A DNA stretch of 48,235 bases from an uncultured Lachnospiraceae bacterium (GTDB lineage Bacteria > Bacillota > Clostridia > Lachnospirales > Lachnospiraceae): assembly GCA_947626965.1 (NCBI GenBank), contig CANQUH010000010.1:1-48235 (forward strand). The letters run 5' to 3'. Both the position numbers and the translations under genes were made by a program. Positions 9,543 through 19,364 of the stretch are shown in pieces. Under the pieces are notes generated by a model, which ran no database searches, was not told where the DNA came from, and saw only the letters and a list, made by a program, of their open reading frames with translations. Numbering within the stretch: the stretch's first letter is position 1; the number at the start of each line of letters is the position of its first letter.

Positions 9543-10324
9543 GATTTTGCCTCCGTACTTTTTAGAAAATCCTCGAATCTTTCTGTTCTGAAAGGACTGG
9601 CATAACTTTCATGTATTTTTGTCCTCTGTATATTCCAGTTATACCGGCCATTACAATTGTGATCAATTGTTTCAAGATAGGTAGAAACATCTTCCAAAAC
9701 AGGTGAGAGTTGATTACTAATTGTCGCTAATGTCCGATTTACCAACTCATCTGAAGATGTAATCGTCCCTTGACTGCATGTTTCTTTCAGATTTTTTATC
9801 TGCGTTTGGATAACTGCCATTTTTAGGTAATTTCCACTGCTAATAATAGATTCAATGCTCACCAATTTATTTAAACAAAAATTCCGATATGCAATTACCT
9901 GATTGTTATTTTTACGAAAAGTTATATAATCCACATTTCGTATAGCTGCAGATTGACTGCGAATCATCATCATTCCTTCATCAATTAAATTACCCGGTAT
10001 GGGTTCATTTTGATTCCTTATATATTCATCAATATTTTTATTCATTAAATATAATGACATATATAAATACATCGTTTGGGTAAATAAAAAATTCTCACAA
10101 GACAATTTGTTGCTTCTATATTTTTGTACTTCGCAAAGCATCACAACCAAAAAGCTGGAAAACGCTCCGCCACATACTGTTAAGGCAAAGTTATTAGATA
10201 TCCAACTCCAATTTGGTTGAAAAAATCCTAATTCGATATTAAGTGACACAATATATGCCATCACTGCCGTTATCAGACTAAACTTTCCTGTAAATTTAAT
10301 TGTTTCAATGTTGCTTCTCATCAT
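9539..10324 (-). CDS. Two-TM hypothetical protein inside the type I RM operon
   Basis: A 261-residue protein not recognised as a named family. Two hydrophobic segments lie near the N-terminus (about residues 14-34 and 44-66), followed by a mostly polar, helical soluble region, suggesting a membrane-anchored protein with a cytoplasmic domain. The ribosome binding site TGGAGGA lies immediately before a double ATG, so the second Met may be the real start. The gene overlaps hsdR by 4 bp and follows the AbiJ-like gene by 14 bp, so it belongs to the same transcript. Its position suggests an accessory defence role, perhaps membrane disruption or sensing, but nothing in the sequence proves that. Confidence 0.7.
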   Translation of the reverse strand: MMRSNIETIKFTGKFSLITAVMAYIVSLNIELGFFQPNWSWISNNFALTVCGGAFSSFLVVMLCEVQKYRSNKLSCENFLFTQTMYLYMSLYLMNKNIDEYIRNQNEPIPGNLIDEGMMMIRSQSAAIRNVDYITFRKNNNQVIAYRNFCLNKLVSIESIISSGNYLKMAVIQTQIKNLKETCSQGTITSSDELVNRTLATISNQLSPVLEDVSTYLETIDHNCNGRYNWNIQRTKIHESYASPFRTERFEDFLKSTEAKS

Positions 10325-10338
10325 TCCTCCATATAAAA

Positions 10339-11170
10339 TTAAGAATTAACTGACCGCCATTTCTCAATTAAATAATTTATAAATGCGGAGCAGGATATCA
10401 GCATATATTTTGCATCCTCCGCAGGTGCGTTTTTAAAATCCATACCACCATGACGAATACCATTTTCATCAGATGTATAACCGTATAATGCTAAAAACGC
10501 CTTTTCCATAGCATTATGAATGTGTACACCCTTATTTTTTAACTGCTTAATTGCAGCTCCAAGCGTCGCCTGTGCGCCTGTCAGTCCTGTGATAATACAA
10601 CAACATAGCCTCAATCGCACTGATTGACTCTTTGATAGAATTTTCATAGTCCGGATTCTTACGATCTGCGTATAAAGACAACGCCTTTGTAATATGAATA
10701 TGTACAGAATTATATGGCTGTCCCATCGCTTCTTCAATCGTTGCAAGTTCAGATTCGTTAGTAACCGGAATTACCAGTTTATCTATGATACGATATGCTG
10801 ATACCTCATCTTCTAAAATATGATTAAACTCTTCAGCCATTTTCCTTGCGGTTGTTTCATCGGATATGGCAAGATATCGTTCAATAAAATCAAAAATTGT
10901 ATACCACATCGGGGAGTTAAGTATAAACTTTTCTAAGGCCTTTGCATTCTTTTGTTTACAAGCTTCATCCATAGGAAATTCATAGGTAATTCCCATTTGT
11001 ATCATCATATCCTCAATACCCGTCGTATAATTGTCCGAATTCGAACCATCGAATATATCAAATTCCTGTTTATAAAATGTTGCTATAATACGTCGCTTAA
11101 GTGTAACACTGGCATATTTCAATTCAATACCTATAGTATTATAGCCATTCCTACGAGAAAATGTTATCAT
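10339..11170 (-). pseudogene. AbiJ-NTD4-like abortive infection protein, frameshifted
   Basis: Two overlapping frames (11170-10547 and 10746-10339) together make one protein of about 277 residues. The N-terminal part, beginning MITFSRRNGY with LKRRIIATFY, fits the AbiJ N-terminal domain 4 type. The C-terminal part, with ATLGAAIKQL, ALYGYTSDENGIRHGG and ISCSAFINYLIEKW, is the alpha-helical, HEPN-like half typical of such proteins. The family pattern SISAIEAM-CCIITG is restored by deleting one T on the minus strand at about 10598-10606, so this is a single-base insertion or a sequencing error. The gene begins 2 bp after hsdS with GGAGGTATAAAA before ATG. If real, the shift removes the putative effector half. 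Confidence 0.72.
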
Positions 11171-11172
11171 TT

Positions 11173-12375
11173 TTATACCTCCAATTCTCCGTTCATCAAT
11201 CTGGGAAGCAGATGGTTACGAGCTTCCAATAAACATCTATTTTGCATTGCTAAAGCCTTGATTTTATTTGCGATAATTTCTATCAAACCTTCAAACCTGA
11301 ATTGAACAATTGAATCCGCAATTAAAACAGGATATTTTTTCATTTCATTCCAGTCTGCACGAGGCATTTTTGCCCCCTCCTTGCATGATTGTGATGTAAA
11401 ATTAACAAAAGCATTACTAGAAACCGTCATCAAGAGTAGAGCCCACAATTGTTTATCAGTAAACAGGACAATGCTATCTGTTGAAGTTACACCAGTATTT
11501 ATAGTAAAACCAACTTTATGAAAATATGATCTTATTTTGCCAAAAAGTATATCCTTTTCTTTATACTGAAATTTATTGCTATTAACCTCGCTTGATTCTC
11601 CCCAATTACACAAGCAAATATCATTGCGAGGCATATGTTCTAAACCAATATATGGTATACCGGGCAGAATCTCATCAGGAGTAAGGACAATTTTTCTCAA
11701 TAAACAAATATCTTCTAAACAAACTTTTTTCCACCCCTCTGGCACACCGTTAATAACAGCCACATTCTCATATCCCGGGAACCGTAAATCTACAAACCAT
11801 TCCTTATATAAACGCTGTGCAGCTTCTTCAAGGAGTTTGATTTGTTTTCGATTATTTCCAATAAGTTTATCATAAGCCGATAAAATATCAACAATCTGAT
11901 ACTGCATTTCTAATGGAGGAAGGCATAATTCGAGCAACTTGATTGCTGCAATAGGTACAGCTTTCTGAGCTGTGCCTTTTGCAATAGCATCAATCTTTTT
12001 CTGTCCTTCATATGACAATACCCAATAATAAAGATATTGAGGAAGCAAGACATCATCAAAATTCTTTAGCCATGTGAGATTTCCATCTGCAAAATAAAAT
12101 CTATCTGTGTCCGTATATATGTATGGTACTCCATATGTCCCTCTTGTTGTTATAAGTAAGTCCCCAGGTTGTGGAACCCCAAATTGTTTTTTTACATTTT
12201 CATAGAATTCTTCTTGAATATAATCACATTCTGTAATTTTTTGCCCATTAATTTTTTGGATTATTTCTTTAGAACAATAAAAAGGAATCCCTTCATTACT
12301 GCGTTCAGACAAATGAAACCTTTTACTGGAGGTTACAGTACAATGTTCACCAATCGTTGTTTTTATCCAACTCAT
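11173..12375 (-). CDS. hsdS: Type I restriction enzyme specificity subunit (HsdS)
   Basis: A 400-residue DNA-recognition subunit with two target-recognition domains separated by conserved helices. The first domain ends in the helical conserved region around LPPLEMQYQIVDILSAYDKLIGNNRKQIKLLEEAAQ. The second starts near VPEGWKKVCLEDICLL and ends with NRCLLEARNHLLPRLMNGELEV, the usual HsdS C-terminus. It overlaps hsdM by 4 bp (ATGA). The target site cannot be deduced. It is more AT-rich than hsdM and hsdR, as is common for swapped specificity domains. Confidence 0.93.
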   Translation of the reverse strand: MSWIKTTIGEHCTVTSSKRFHLSERSNEGIPFYCSKEIIQKINGQKITECDYIQEEFYENVKKQFGVPQPGDLLITTRGTYGVPYIYTDTDRFYFADGNLTWLKNFDDVLLPQYLYYWVLSYEGQKKIDAIAKGTAQKAVPIAAIKLLELCLPPLEMQYQIVDILSAYDKLIGNNRKQIKLLEEAAQRLYKEWFVDLRFPGYENVAVINGVPEGWKKVCLEDICLLRKIVLTPDEILPGIPYIGLEHMPRNDICLCNWGESSEVNSNKFQYKEKDILFGKIRSYFHKVGFTINTGVTSTDSIVLFTDKQLWALLLMTVSSNAFVNFTSQSCKEGAKMPRADWNEMKKYPVLIADSIVQFRFEGLIEIIANKIKALAMQNRCLLEARNHLLPRLMNGELEV

Positions 12376-14192
12376 AACCCCATTTCCCCCAAATTCTTCG
12401 AGATGATCTCCATCAATTTATTGGATTCTTCCTGCAAAGATAATAATTCTTGATGGATTTCCGTCATACGTTCTTTAAAGTCCACACCATCATCTTCAAC
12501 AGGAGCAACACCAACATAAGCGCCCGGTGTGAGCGACCATCCTTTTTCTTTAATTTCCGTACGATTTGCCACTTTGCAAAGACCGGAAATATCAGCGTAT
12601 GTACCATCACCAAACTTCTCATACAGCCAGTTTGCTTCCCTGGCTATGGCAAGAATGTCTGCAAGCCCCGTAAGTTTCGCATCGTATTCTTCCTGTATGC
12701 TTTTTTTCTCCCGTCTCCCGGCAGACCCCACCGCTTTTTTTGCCTCGGTACGGAGAGTCTTCACCTCTTCCGAAATTTCATGCACCTGCTCAGCAAAAGA
12801 CCTGTCACTTCCAAGCGCCATACGGTATTCTTCAAGCAAAGCCTTGTACTTTTCAATCTCTCCACGATACAGCCATACAATGGCATTCATATTTTTAAGC
12901 TGCCATTCCGACCACTCATTGAGAGTCCGATCCACTACGGTATAATAATTCCTTGCATCAATGAACAATACTGTATCTTTCGCCTTCTCCGACTTCCCCT
13001 TGTCAAAAAACCAGAGAGAACATGGGAGAGATTTTGTATAGAAAAAGTTATTGCCAACGCTGATTACAGCATCTACATGGCCTGTCTCAATTAAACTCTG
13101 ACGGATGTTTTTATCTTTTCCCTGGCTGTCTGTTGCAGAGGAAGCCATTACAAAGCCCGCACGTCCGTGTTCATTCAGATAACTGTAAAAATAAGAAATC
13201 CACAGATAGTTCGCATTTCCGATCTCTTTATTTTTGTTTACGCCGGGCAGGCCAAAGGGCAGCCGTCCGGCAGCGCTAGCAGATTCCGACTTAACCTTGT
13301 CCACGTTAAACGGAGGATTTGCCATGACATAATCACAATGGCCATTCAGATTATGCGCGTCGTGGTAGAACGTATTTGCTTCATCCCCCGACTTGATAAC
13401 ACCGGTCAGACCATGAACCGCCATATTCATAAGGCAAAGCTGAGCATTATACTCAACTTTTTCCTGCCCGTAAAACGTCATGGCTCTGTTGGCATTCATC
13501 CCGGACTGGTTGACAAAATCTCCCGACTGAATAAACATACCACCGGAACCGCAGGCGGGATCAAGCAGAACACCACCTTTCGGTTCGATAATATTTACGA
13601 TCATTTTTACCAACGACTTTGGTGTAAAGAACACACCGTCATCCGATGCAATGTTTTTCGCAAATTTGTTAAGAAAATACTCATAAATACGGCCAATAAT
13701 ATCACCGCCCACTTCATCCAGAGCACTGTTATTAAAAATACGGAGCAGCTCAGACAGAATTTCATCAGAAAAATCCGTATAACTTTTGGGAAGAACACCT
13801 GTAAGCTGCTCGCTCTGCCCTTCAATGATCTGCATCGCGTTATTGACTACTTCGCCAAGACTTGACATAATATGTCCGTCTCTGTTTTTCAGTTCTGCAG
13901 CCGCAATATCTTCAGGAAGATTCAGCAGATAGTCATACTGCGCTTCTTTCGGAAGATAAAGCGCGCTTTTAGCGGCAAAATCACTTGCCTCCACAGGCAT
14001 CACTCTGCCGCCGCGCGAAGGACGGTTCTTTAGAATCTCAGCTTCAACCATTTTGAATCTGCTGTAGGCATAACGCAGGAAGATAAGTCCAAGAACCGGC
14101 ATACAATACTGATTTGAAGTGAGTTTCGATCCTGCACGCAATAAATCCGCAGATTCCCATAACTCTGCCTCCAGTTTTCTGATATTAACCAT
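12372..14192 (-). CDS. hsdM: Type I restriction enzyme modification subunit (HsdM)
   Basis: A 606-residue N6-adenine methyltransferase that protects host DNA and, with HsdS, forms the modification core. The N-terminal helical domain is followed by SAM-binding motif I, DPACGSGGMF, near residue 208, and the catalytic motif IV, NPPF, in DYVMANPPFNV near 291. The start has AAGGAGAACTGATT before ATG. It is the first gene of a coupled run (hsdM, hsdS, abiJ-like, membrane gene, hsdR), so the promoter is probably in the short region around 14193-14273, although no strong -35/-10 pair was identified there. Confidence 0.95.
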   Translation of the reverse strand: MVNIRKLEAELWESADLLRAGSKLTSNQYCMPVLGLIFLRYAYSRFKMVEAEILKNRPSRGGRVMPVEASDFAAKSALYLPKEAQYDYLLNLPEDIAAAELKNRDGHIMSSLGEVVNNAMQIIEGQSEQLTGVLPKSYTDFSDEILSELLRIFNNSALDEVGGDIIGRIYEYFLNKFAKNIASDDGVFFTPKSLVKMIVNIIEPKGGVLLDPACGSGGMFIQSGDFVNQSGMNANRAMTFYGQEKVEYNAQLCLMNMAVHGLTGVIKSGDEANTFYHDAHNLNGHCDYVMANPPFNVDKVKSESASAAGRLPFGLPGVNKNKEIGNANYLWISYFYSYLNEHGRAGFVMASSATDSQGKDKNIRQSLIETGHVDAVISVGNNFFYTKSLPCSLWFFDKGKSEKAKDTVLFIDARNYYTVVDRTLNEWSEWQLKNMNAIVWLYRGEIEKYKALLEEYRMALGSDRSFAEQVHEISEEVKTLRTEAKKAVGSAGRREKKSIQEEYDAKLTGLADILAIAREANWLYEKFGDGTYADISGLCKVANRTEIKEKGWSLTPGAYVGVAPVEDDGVDFKERMTEIHQELLSLQEESNKLMEIISKNLGEMGL

Positions 14193-14273
14193 AATCAGTT
14201 CTCCTTCATTTTATAGTCAGACCACACCTCTTCAACCCCGAAATACTCAATACTATCTATGAGGGCTATAAAT

Positions 14274-15029
14274 TTATTCAGCTTCTTTCGCCTCTCTCAG
14301 CACCTCACAGAATTTATCCATCAGTTCTCTGTTTGGAATACTGACCATGCCATTTTCAAAACTCAGAAAACCGTATACCACCATTGCTGAGAAGATCTCA
14401 TCTTTTGTGGTCAGGTTCATGGAGGAAGCCGCATATTCCCGCACACTGGCCGCGGCCGGGATCCCGGCGATCATCTGCGCCAGATCATCCCGGACTGAGT
14501 CCACATTGCGGCTGACATAATAATAAATTTCGTCATAAGATCCGGAGCTGGTCCAGTAATTTCCCAGATTATTATTCATCAGGGACAATACCACCGATCT
14601 TGGGTTGTACACACGCTTTCCGCTTTTGGTGTGATAACCGTCATACCAGTCTTTCAACCCCTCCTTGGTGACTCTGCGGACTGTCTGTCTTTTCAGATAT
14701 CTGCCGTACAGTTCATCTACCTCTGAATCCGTGAAACCAAAAGAATCACTGTACAGTTCTTCCGACACCATTGTATACTCCGCAAACATATTCAGTTCGG
14801 AACCACTCGAATACTTGGCGATCGGCAAAATCCCGGTCATATAGGCAAGAGCCACATAAGCTTTGTCTTTCAGCAGATTGCTCAGAAAAGTAATGTAGGA
14901 TCTCTTATCGGCGTCCGTTATGAAATCTCTGTGAAAAATAAAATCCCATCGCACAATACACTCCTTACTGTCATCTGCTTTGCCGGACTCTTTCAATCCG
15001 ACAACTGTGTTTTTTGCTCTGTTCTTCAT
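14274..15029 (-). pseudogene. Truncated AAA-ATPase/PD-(D/E)XK family paralogue
   Basis: The 251-residue frame is only the middle of the family. Homology begins near CIVRWDFIFHRDF, which aligns with the Walker B region IIDEWDALFREAKD of the neighbouring gene but has lost the D-E pair. It continues through YMTGILPIAKY and WYDGYHTKSGKRVYNP and ends before the nuclease domain. Walker A and the PD-(D/E)XK part are both missing. The first 20 or so residues are an out-of-frame reading of the neighbour's 3' end, with a 59-bp overlap. This is a decayed tandem copy, probably produced by unequal recombination, and an ATPase function is not expected. Confidence 0.82.
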
Positions 15030-16551
15030 AGCTGATACCGACCAGCAGGATATCGCCTCCGTAATCCCGAAGCGCCATCGGATAATTCCGTTCCTTAACT
15101 TGACGAATCGCTCCGCCCACCTCCTTATCCCACTTCAATTCAATCAAAAGCAGCGGCAGATCTGAATTTCTCTTCGGGAAATACACAATGTCCGCATATC
15201 CTTTTCCGGAAGGCAGTTCCTCAAACCGCAAATATTCATCCACGCAGCAAAGATAAGCGAAACGGATCACACTGCGAAGCGCCTGCTCATTGTTATAAAA
15301 AAGCGGTGCCGCTCCCATCGCGTGGGCTTCCTCGATCGCTGCCGCCACCGCCTCTTCATTTCCCTGCAGCGTTTGTTCCAGCAGTCGGTCCGAATTACGG
15401 ATCATTTTCGCCACTTCTCTATGTCTGCCGGTTGTAACTGCCAGCAAAAACTCCTGCCGCACCTCCTCGTTTGGAATAAAGACAGCCTGCTCTTCAGCAT
15501 CATACGTCAGGTATCCCAGGTGAACCAGCAGCGTCAGTACATCATCCTTTACTTTTATGCTGGTCATATCATTCTGAAAAGAACCTGCGTTGATTTTGAT
15601 ATGTCCTCCGCCGAGCATCTGGACAATGGCCTCTCTCAGACCGTCTTCATTCAGTTCAATATAAATTTTAAGCGATTCATACGTTTCCGTCCGGGTCCAG
15701 TAGCTCCCGAATTCTTCGTTTTTGATCGCCTCCATTACGGATTCAGGATTGTACACGGATTTCAGGCGGCGGAAGGAATATCCATCGTACCAGAATTTCA
15801 TCTTCTGGAAATCCATCCCGTTCTCCCTGCACAATTCCTTTACCTCATCCTCCGTAAATCCCGTAAACCTGGCAAGCTTTCTGGGTGCGATCATCGTATA
15901 CTCGCGGAAATCCGATACCGCGGACTGATGCCCGTATTTTTTGATCGGGAGGATTCCTGTCATGTAGGCCGCCTCGATCATTTTATCTGTCTGTCCGCTG
16001 TTCTTGAACAGACCTCTCAGAAAATAAATATATTCTTTGTGCAGCTCCGGATCATCCTTCGCCTCGCGGAACAGGGCATCCCACTCATCGATAATCACGA
16101 TAAATTTATTTCCTGTCGCTTCCGCCACGCTATAAAGCATATCAGAAAGAACAGCTTCCCGTTTCACATCCGGATACGCCTGATGAACCTCCTCGGTAAC
16201 CAGCGCGTTAATATCCTTCACAATACTTCTGATATCCGGCGCGCGCGATATAAAATGCGTAATATCCAGACAGAGCACATCATATTTATTCAGATATCTC
16301 TCAAAAGACTCATCCTCCGCGATTCTGTACTTCTCAAACAAAGCGCGCGAATCACAGCTTTTATCATAATAAGCGCACAGCATTTTTGCCGCGAAGGACT
16401 TTCCGAAACGGCGCGGCCTGCTGACGCAGGTAAGTTTGTCGGTCGTCCCAAGCGTGCCGTTGATAAACGCGATCAGCTCTGTCTTGTCCACATACATTCC
16501 CCTGGTCATCGCTGTGAAGCCAGCGTTTCCCACATTCAGATATCTGCCCAT
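14971..16551 (-). CDS. AAA-ATPase-like / PD-(D/E)XK nuclease-like protein
   Basis: Paralogue of the gene at 1608-3323, about 526 residues from the preferred start. The Walker A variant RPRRFGKS lies near residue 42, Walker B FIVIIDEWD near 151, YMTGILPIKKYG and WYDGYSFRR in the centre, and the C-terminal nuclease-like core has YADIVYF and LLLIELKWDKE near 469. An upstream in-frame ATG at 16581 exists, but the ATG at 16551 has AAAGGGGGC properly spaced before it. Its 3' end overlaps the truncated paralogue in a different frame. It appears intact. The cellular role of the family is not established. Confidence 0.85.
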   Translation of the reverse strand: MGRYLNVGNAGFTAMTRGMYVDKTELIAFINGTLGTTDKLTCVSRPRRFGKSFAAKMLCAYYDKSCDSRALFEKYRIAEDESFERYLNKYDVLCLDITHFISRAPDIRSIVKDINALVTEEVHQAYPDVKREAVLSDMLYSVAEATGNKFIVIIDEWDALFREAKDDPELHKEYIYFLRGLFKNSGQTDKMIEAAYMTGILPIKKYGHQSAVSDFREYTMIAPRKLARFTGFTEDEVKELCRENGMDFQKMKFWYDGYSFRRLKSVYNPESVMEAIKNEEFGSYWTRTETYESLKIYIELNEDGLREAIVQMLGGGHIKINAGSFQNDMTSIKVKDDVLTLLVHLGYLTYDAEEQAVFIPNEEVRQEFLLAVTTGRHREVAKMIRNSDRLLEQTLQGNEEAVAAAIEEAHAMGAAPLFYNNEQALRSVIRFAYLCCVDEYLRFEELPSGKGYADIVYFPKRNSDLPLLLIELKWDKEVGGAIRQVKERNYPMALRDYGGDILLVGISYEEQSKKHSCRIERVRQSR

Positions 16552-16582
16552 GCCTGCGCCCCCTTTCCATGTACTCAGCATT

Positions 16583-16646
16583 TAAATTTATTCAGCTTCT
16601 GCCGAATCCTTTCAATCCGGAAGCTGCGTTTTTTACTTTGTTAATA
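16583..16646 (-). pseudogene. C-terminal scar of a third AAA/PD-(D/E)XK copy
   Basis: Just upstream of the intact paralogue, the minus strand reads in one frame SKKRSFRIERIRQKLNKF, close to the C-terminus SKKHSCRIERVRQSR of the neighbouring intact gene. The DNA matches at most positions over about 50 bp, and the terminal AGCTGAATAAATTTA is shared with the 3' end of the truncated copy at 14268-14283. Only the tail of an older tandem copy survives. Confidence 0.6.
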
Positions 16647-16827
16647 TTTCAGAAAATATTTTATTTTTGCATAAAATTTATCACAAATCTTTATTTCAGT
16701 CAACACAATAGTTACAATTCCATCGGCAGGATTCAAAACTCGCTTGCAAGTTTTGCGCACGGGACTTGGGTCTGCATCATCAGACATCTTCAGCTCCGAA
16801 TCCCTGTGCATACTTGCGGAGCGTATA

Positions 16828-18513
16828 TCAGGACAGAATTCGTTCTACCGCATACTGCGTCAGCCGGGGGATTCTCTCGTATAGATCTTCTTTCAGAACC
16901 CGCTCGCCTGTCTTATGGACATCTTTTCCCCTGGGGCCAATGTTGATGCATGGCATGGAAATCTCCTCAATCTCACAAAAGGGGATATCATAGATATGTC
17001 CGAACAGGGGCATGGAATTTTCCAGTTCCTGAATAATTTTGCTGCTTCCGGATACACTGGTATAGCTTAAATCAGAAATCCCCGGATAATAATATTCCAT
17101 ATCATACTGCTGTCCCCATCTGTCCGCGGCAAACCGGATGAGATCATCCGGAAGAGCCCGAACATCATCGGCAAGTTCCGGCAGGAAAGCGTTGCAGACA
17201 CTTGGATAATAAGGCGGAATCAGCCCGTAAACAATCCTGGGTGACAGGCGGTCATCGATATAATCATAAATGTAATCCACAAGAGCAAAATTACAGTCTG
17301 CCAGCGTGACCCGGTCTTCGTTCAGTTCTTTTTTCAGTTCCTGGACTTTAGCAGCATATCCAGTCCGGAATTTCTCACCATGGAGATTGAGAGCTTCCTG
17401 GTATAATTCCCCGAATGTCATTACTTTCCCCTTCCAGGAAAGTTTGGCCGGCGGCAGGCCGTTCCTGACCCGGCAGGCGGCGTATCTCTCGCTGATCTGT
17501 TCCAGAACAGCACCCAGGCTGTCTTCACAAATCACCCTGATTCTCCTCAAAATCTCATCCGGAGTCTGACTGAAAGTGATCACACTGATGTAACCAACTG
17601 AAGTTACAGGCAGGGATACATCATACTGGAGCTTTCGATCCTTCAGATACAGCCATGTAGGAGGCGGCGACAGTTCACCTCTTACCGCATCTGAAAAATC
17701 CGGATTCAGTTCCATGCGGCGAACCAGTTCACTTATGATTCCCAGGGAATTGATTCCTTCAAATGGGTTTCCGGCATGGGCCGGCACGCCTCTGACATGG
17801 AAGAAAGGCATCATCTTTCCAGCGGAACCGATGGAAAATACTCCGTGTTCTGCGGAACTGCCGAACTGGGGTTCTGTGTTAATCATCAGACGGAATTTCA
17901 GATTATATTTTTGTTTCATCTGTGCCAGGAGAACCGCTCCGGCCCTCATACCGGCAGAAAGATTCTCTTCATCCGGCACGGCCATGACGATCAGAGTACC
18001 GGTCAAAGCTTCCGGGTTCTCCAGGACCAGCTGGCCGTAACGGCGCAGAAGTGCCATCTGGATGGAAGCGCCTCCTTTCATATCACAGGCGCCCCGGCCG
18101 AACACATAGCCGCCAGACTCCAGATCCTCGCGGATCTCCCCGGGAAGAGTATCTTTCATCTGCCAGAGTTCCTGCTCCAGTTCATCCGGTGAGAAGGCAA
18201 GAGGTCTCAGCAGTTTATAATCCTCCGTCGTTACGACGTCATTGTGGTGAACAAAAACAACCGTATCATCGCCTGTGCCCCGAACCATGGCGAAAGCCGT
18301 GCCGCGGCCGTAAGAGTCGCCGGGAATCAGGAAGGAACCCACACAATCCGGATGCTTCTGCCAATAAGGCTGCCCTTTAAAAAAAGTAACAAAATACTGC
18401 TCCGCATCCCGTTCTCTCCGGGAGCCGGTAATGCTCTCAGCCTTCAGATATCCATAGAGGATTTCTTTGATTTCCTGCTCAATGCCATCCAGGAACTTCT
18501 CACTATGTTTCAT
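16828..18513 (-). CDS. M20 family peptidase, RocB-like
   Basis: A 561-residue M20 metallopeptidase resembling the RocB arginine-utilisation proteins of Firmicutes. Metal and catalytic motifs are VVFVHHNDVV near residue 70, GRGACDMKGG near 125 and PDEENLSAG near 168, matching the H-x-D, D and E-E ligands of M20 enzymes. The family's long C-terminal extension is present, so length is normal. A frame extends 26 codons further upstream, but the Met at 18513 has GAAGG about 9 bases before it and begins the family-like sequence MKHSEKFLDG. The precise substrate of RocB proteins is uncertain; a role in amino-acid or peptide catabolism is expected. No partner roc genes are adjacent. Confidence 0.87.
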   Translation of the reverse strand: MKHSEKFLDGIEQEIKEILYGYLKAESITGSRRERDAEQYFVTFFKGQPYWQKHPDCVGSFLIPGDSYGRGTAFAMVRGTGDDTVVFVHHNDVVTTEDYKLLRPLAFSPDELEQELWQMKDTLPGEIREDLESGGYVFGRGACDMKGGASIQMALLRRYGQLVLENPEALTGTLIVMAVPDEENLSAGMRAGAVLLAQMKQKYNLKFRLMINTEPQFGSSAEHGVFSIGSAGKMMPFFHVRGVPAHAGNPFEGINSLGIISELVRRMELNPDFSDAVRGELSPPPTWLYLKDRKLQYDVSLPVTSVGYISVITFSQTPDEILRRIRVICEDSLGAVLEQISERYAACRVRNGLPPAKLSWKGKVMTFGELYQEALNLHGEKFRTGYAAKVQELKKELNEDRVTLADCNFALVDYIYDYIDDRLSPRIVYGLIPPYYPSVCNAFLPELADDVRALPDDLIRFAADRWGQQYDMEYYYPGISDLSYTSVSGSSKIIQELENSMPLFGHIYDIPFCEIEEISMPCINIGPRGKDVHKTGERVLKEDLYERIPRLTQYAVERILS

Positions 18514-18818
18514 GAAATGCGACCTTCTTTCTGTCTGACCCGCTAATAATCGGGTAACAGGAGCCTGAATTTTGCGGCGGTACTGCGTCACTGTCAGGCC
18601 CCCGGCACAGGTTTCTTCTGTAATTTTATCAGTATGTCTGATAAAAAGTCAATTCTCAGAAAATATTGCCGGGGGTTTAACAGCTGATGTGTGAACCATA
18701 ATTTTTTATTTCTTCCGCCCGTTTTATTTTATTCTTATTATGTGCATAGTGTTGATTATATGATATACTTACAGGACAAGAATACTCTCATACCAGTAAC
18801 CAGGAAAGGAGTGTTATT

Positions 18819-19364
18819 ATGCCATTAGCTCAGGTAAAGCTTTACACAGAAGATGATTATTACAACCTGCCGGAAAATATCCGGGCTGAACTGGTCGACG
18901 GCCGGCTGATTTATAATCAGGCCGCGCCTTCCAGAATCCACCAGACAATACTCATGGAGCTTTCCGGAACAATCCGGGACTATATCAGGTCTCAAAAAGG
19001 TCTCTGCCGTGTTTACCCTGCCCCGTTTGCTGTTAAACTGTTCGACGACGGGAAAAATATTGTGGAACCGGACATAAGCGTCATATGCGACCGCAGAAAA
19101 CTCACGGACAGAGGATGTACCGGAGCCCCCGACTGGATCATCGAGATTGTATCACCCAGCAGCCGCACCATGGATTACTACAGCAAGCTGTTTAAATACC
19201 GGACAGCAGGAGTCCGGGAATACTGGATTGTTGACCCTGAAAGAAATCTGACAACTGTCTACGATTTTCAGAATGACCACGCTGACAATTACACATTTGC
19301 TGATGACATCCCGGCGGGCATTTACCCGGGATTTTCTATCAATCTTTCCCTGCTGGATATATAA
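18819..19364 (+). CDS. Uma2 family (DUF820) PD-(D/E)XK nuclease-like protein
   Basis: A 181-residue protein of the Uma2 family, which has a restriction-endonuclease-like fold. The family line is clear: AELVDGRLIYNQAAPSRIHQ near the start, VEPDISVICDR in the middle, and APDWIIEIVSPSSR with YRTAGVREYWIVDPE later; the D and E-I-V residues form the nuclease core. The start is fixed by AGGAAAGGAGTGTTATT before ATG. It is transcribed away from the RocB-like gene, with an AT-rich divergent region (18592-18818) holding a possible -10 ATGATATACTT near 18760. These proteins occur in many copies in some genomes and their role is not settled. Confidence 0.9.
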   Translation: MPLAQVKLYTEDDYYNLPENIRAELVDGRLIYNQAAPSRIHQTILMELSGTIRDYIRSQKGLCRVYPAPFAVKLFDDGKNIVEPDISVICDRRKLTDRGCTGAPDWIIEIVSPSSRTMDYYSKLFKYRTAGVREYWIVDPERNLTTVYDFQNDHADNYTFADDIPAGIYPGFSINLSLLDI

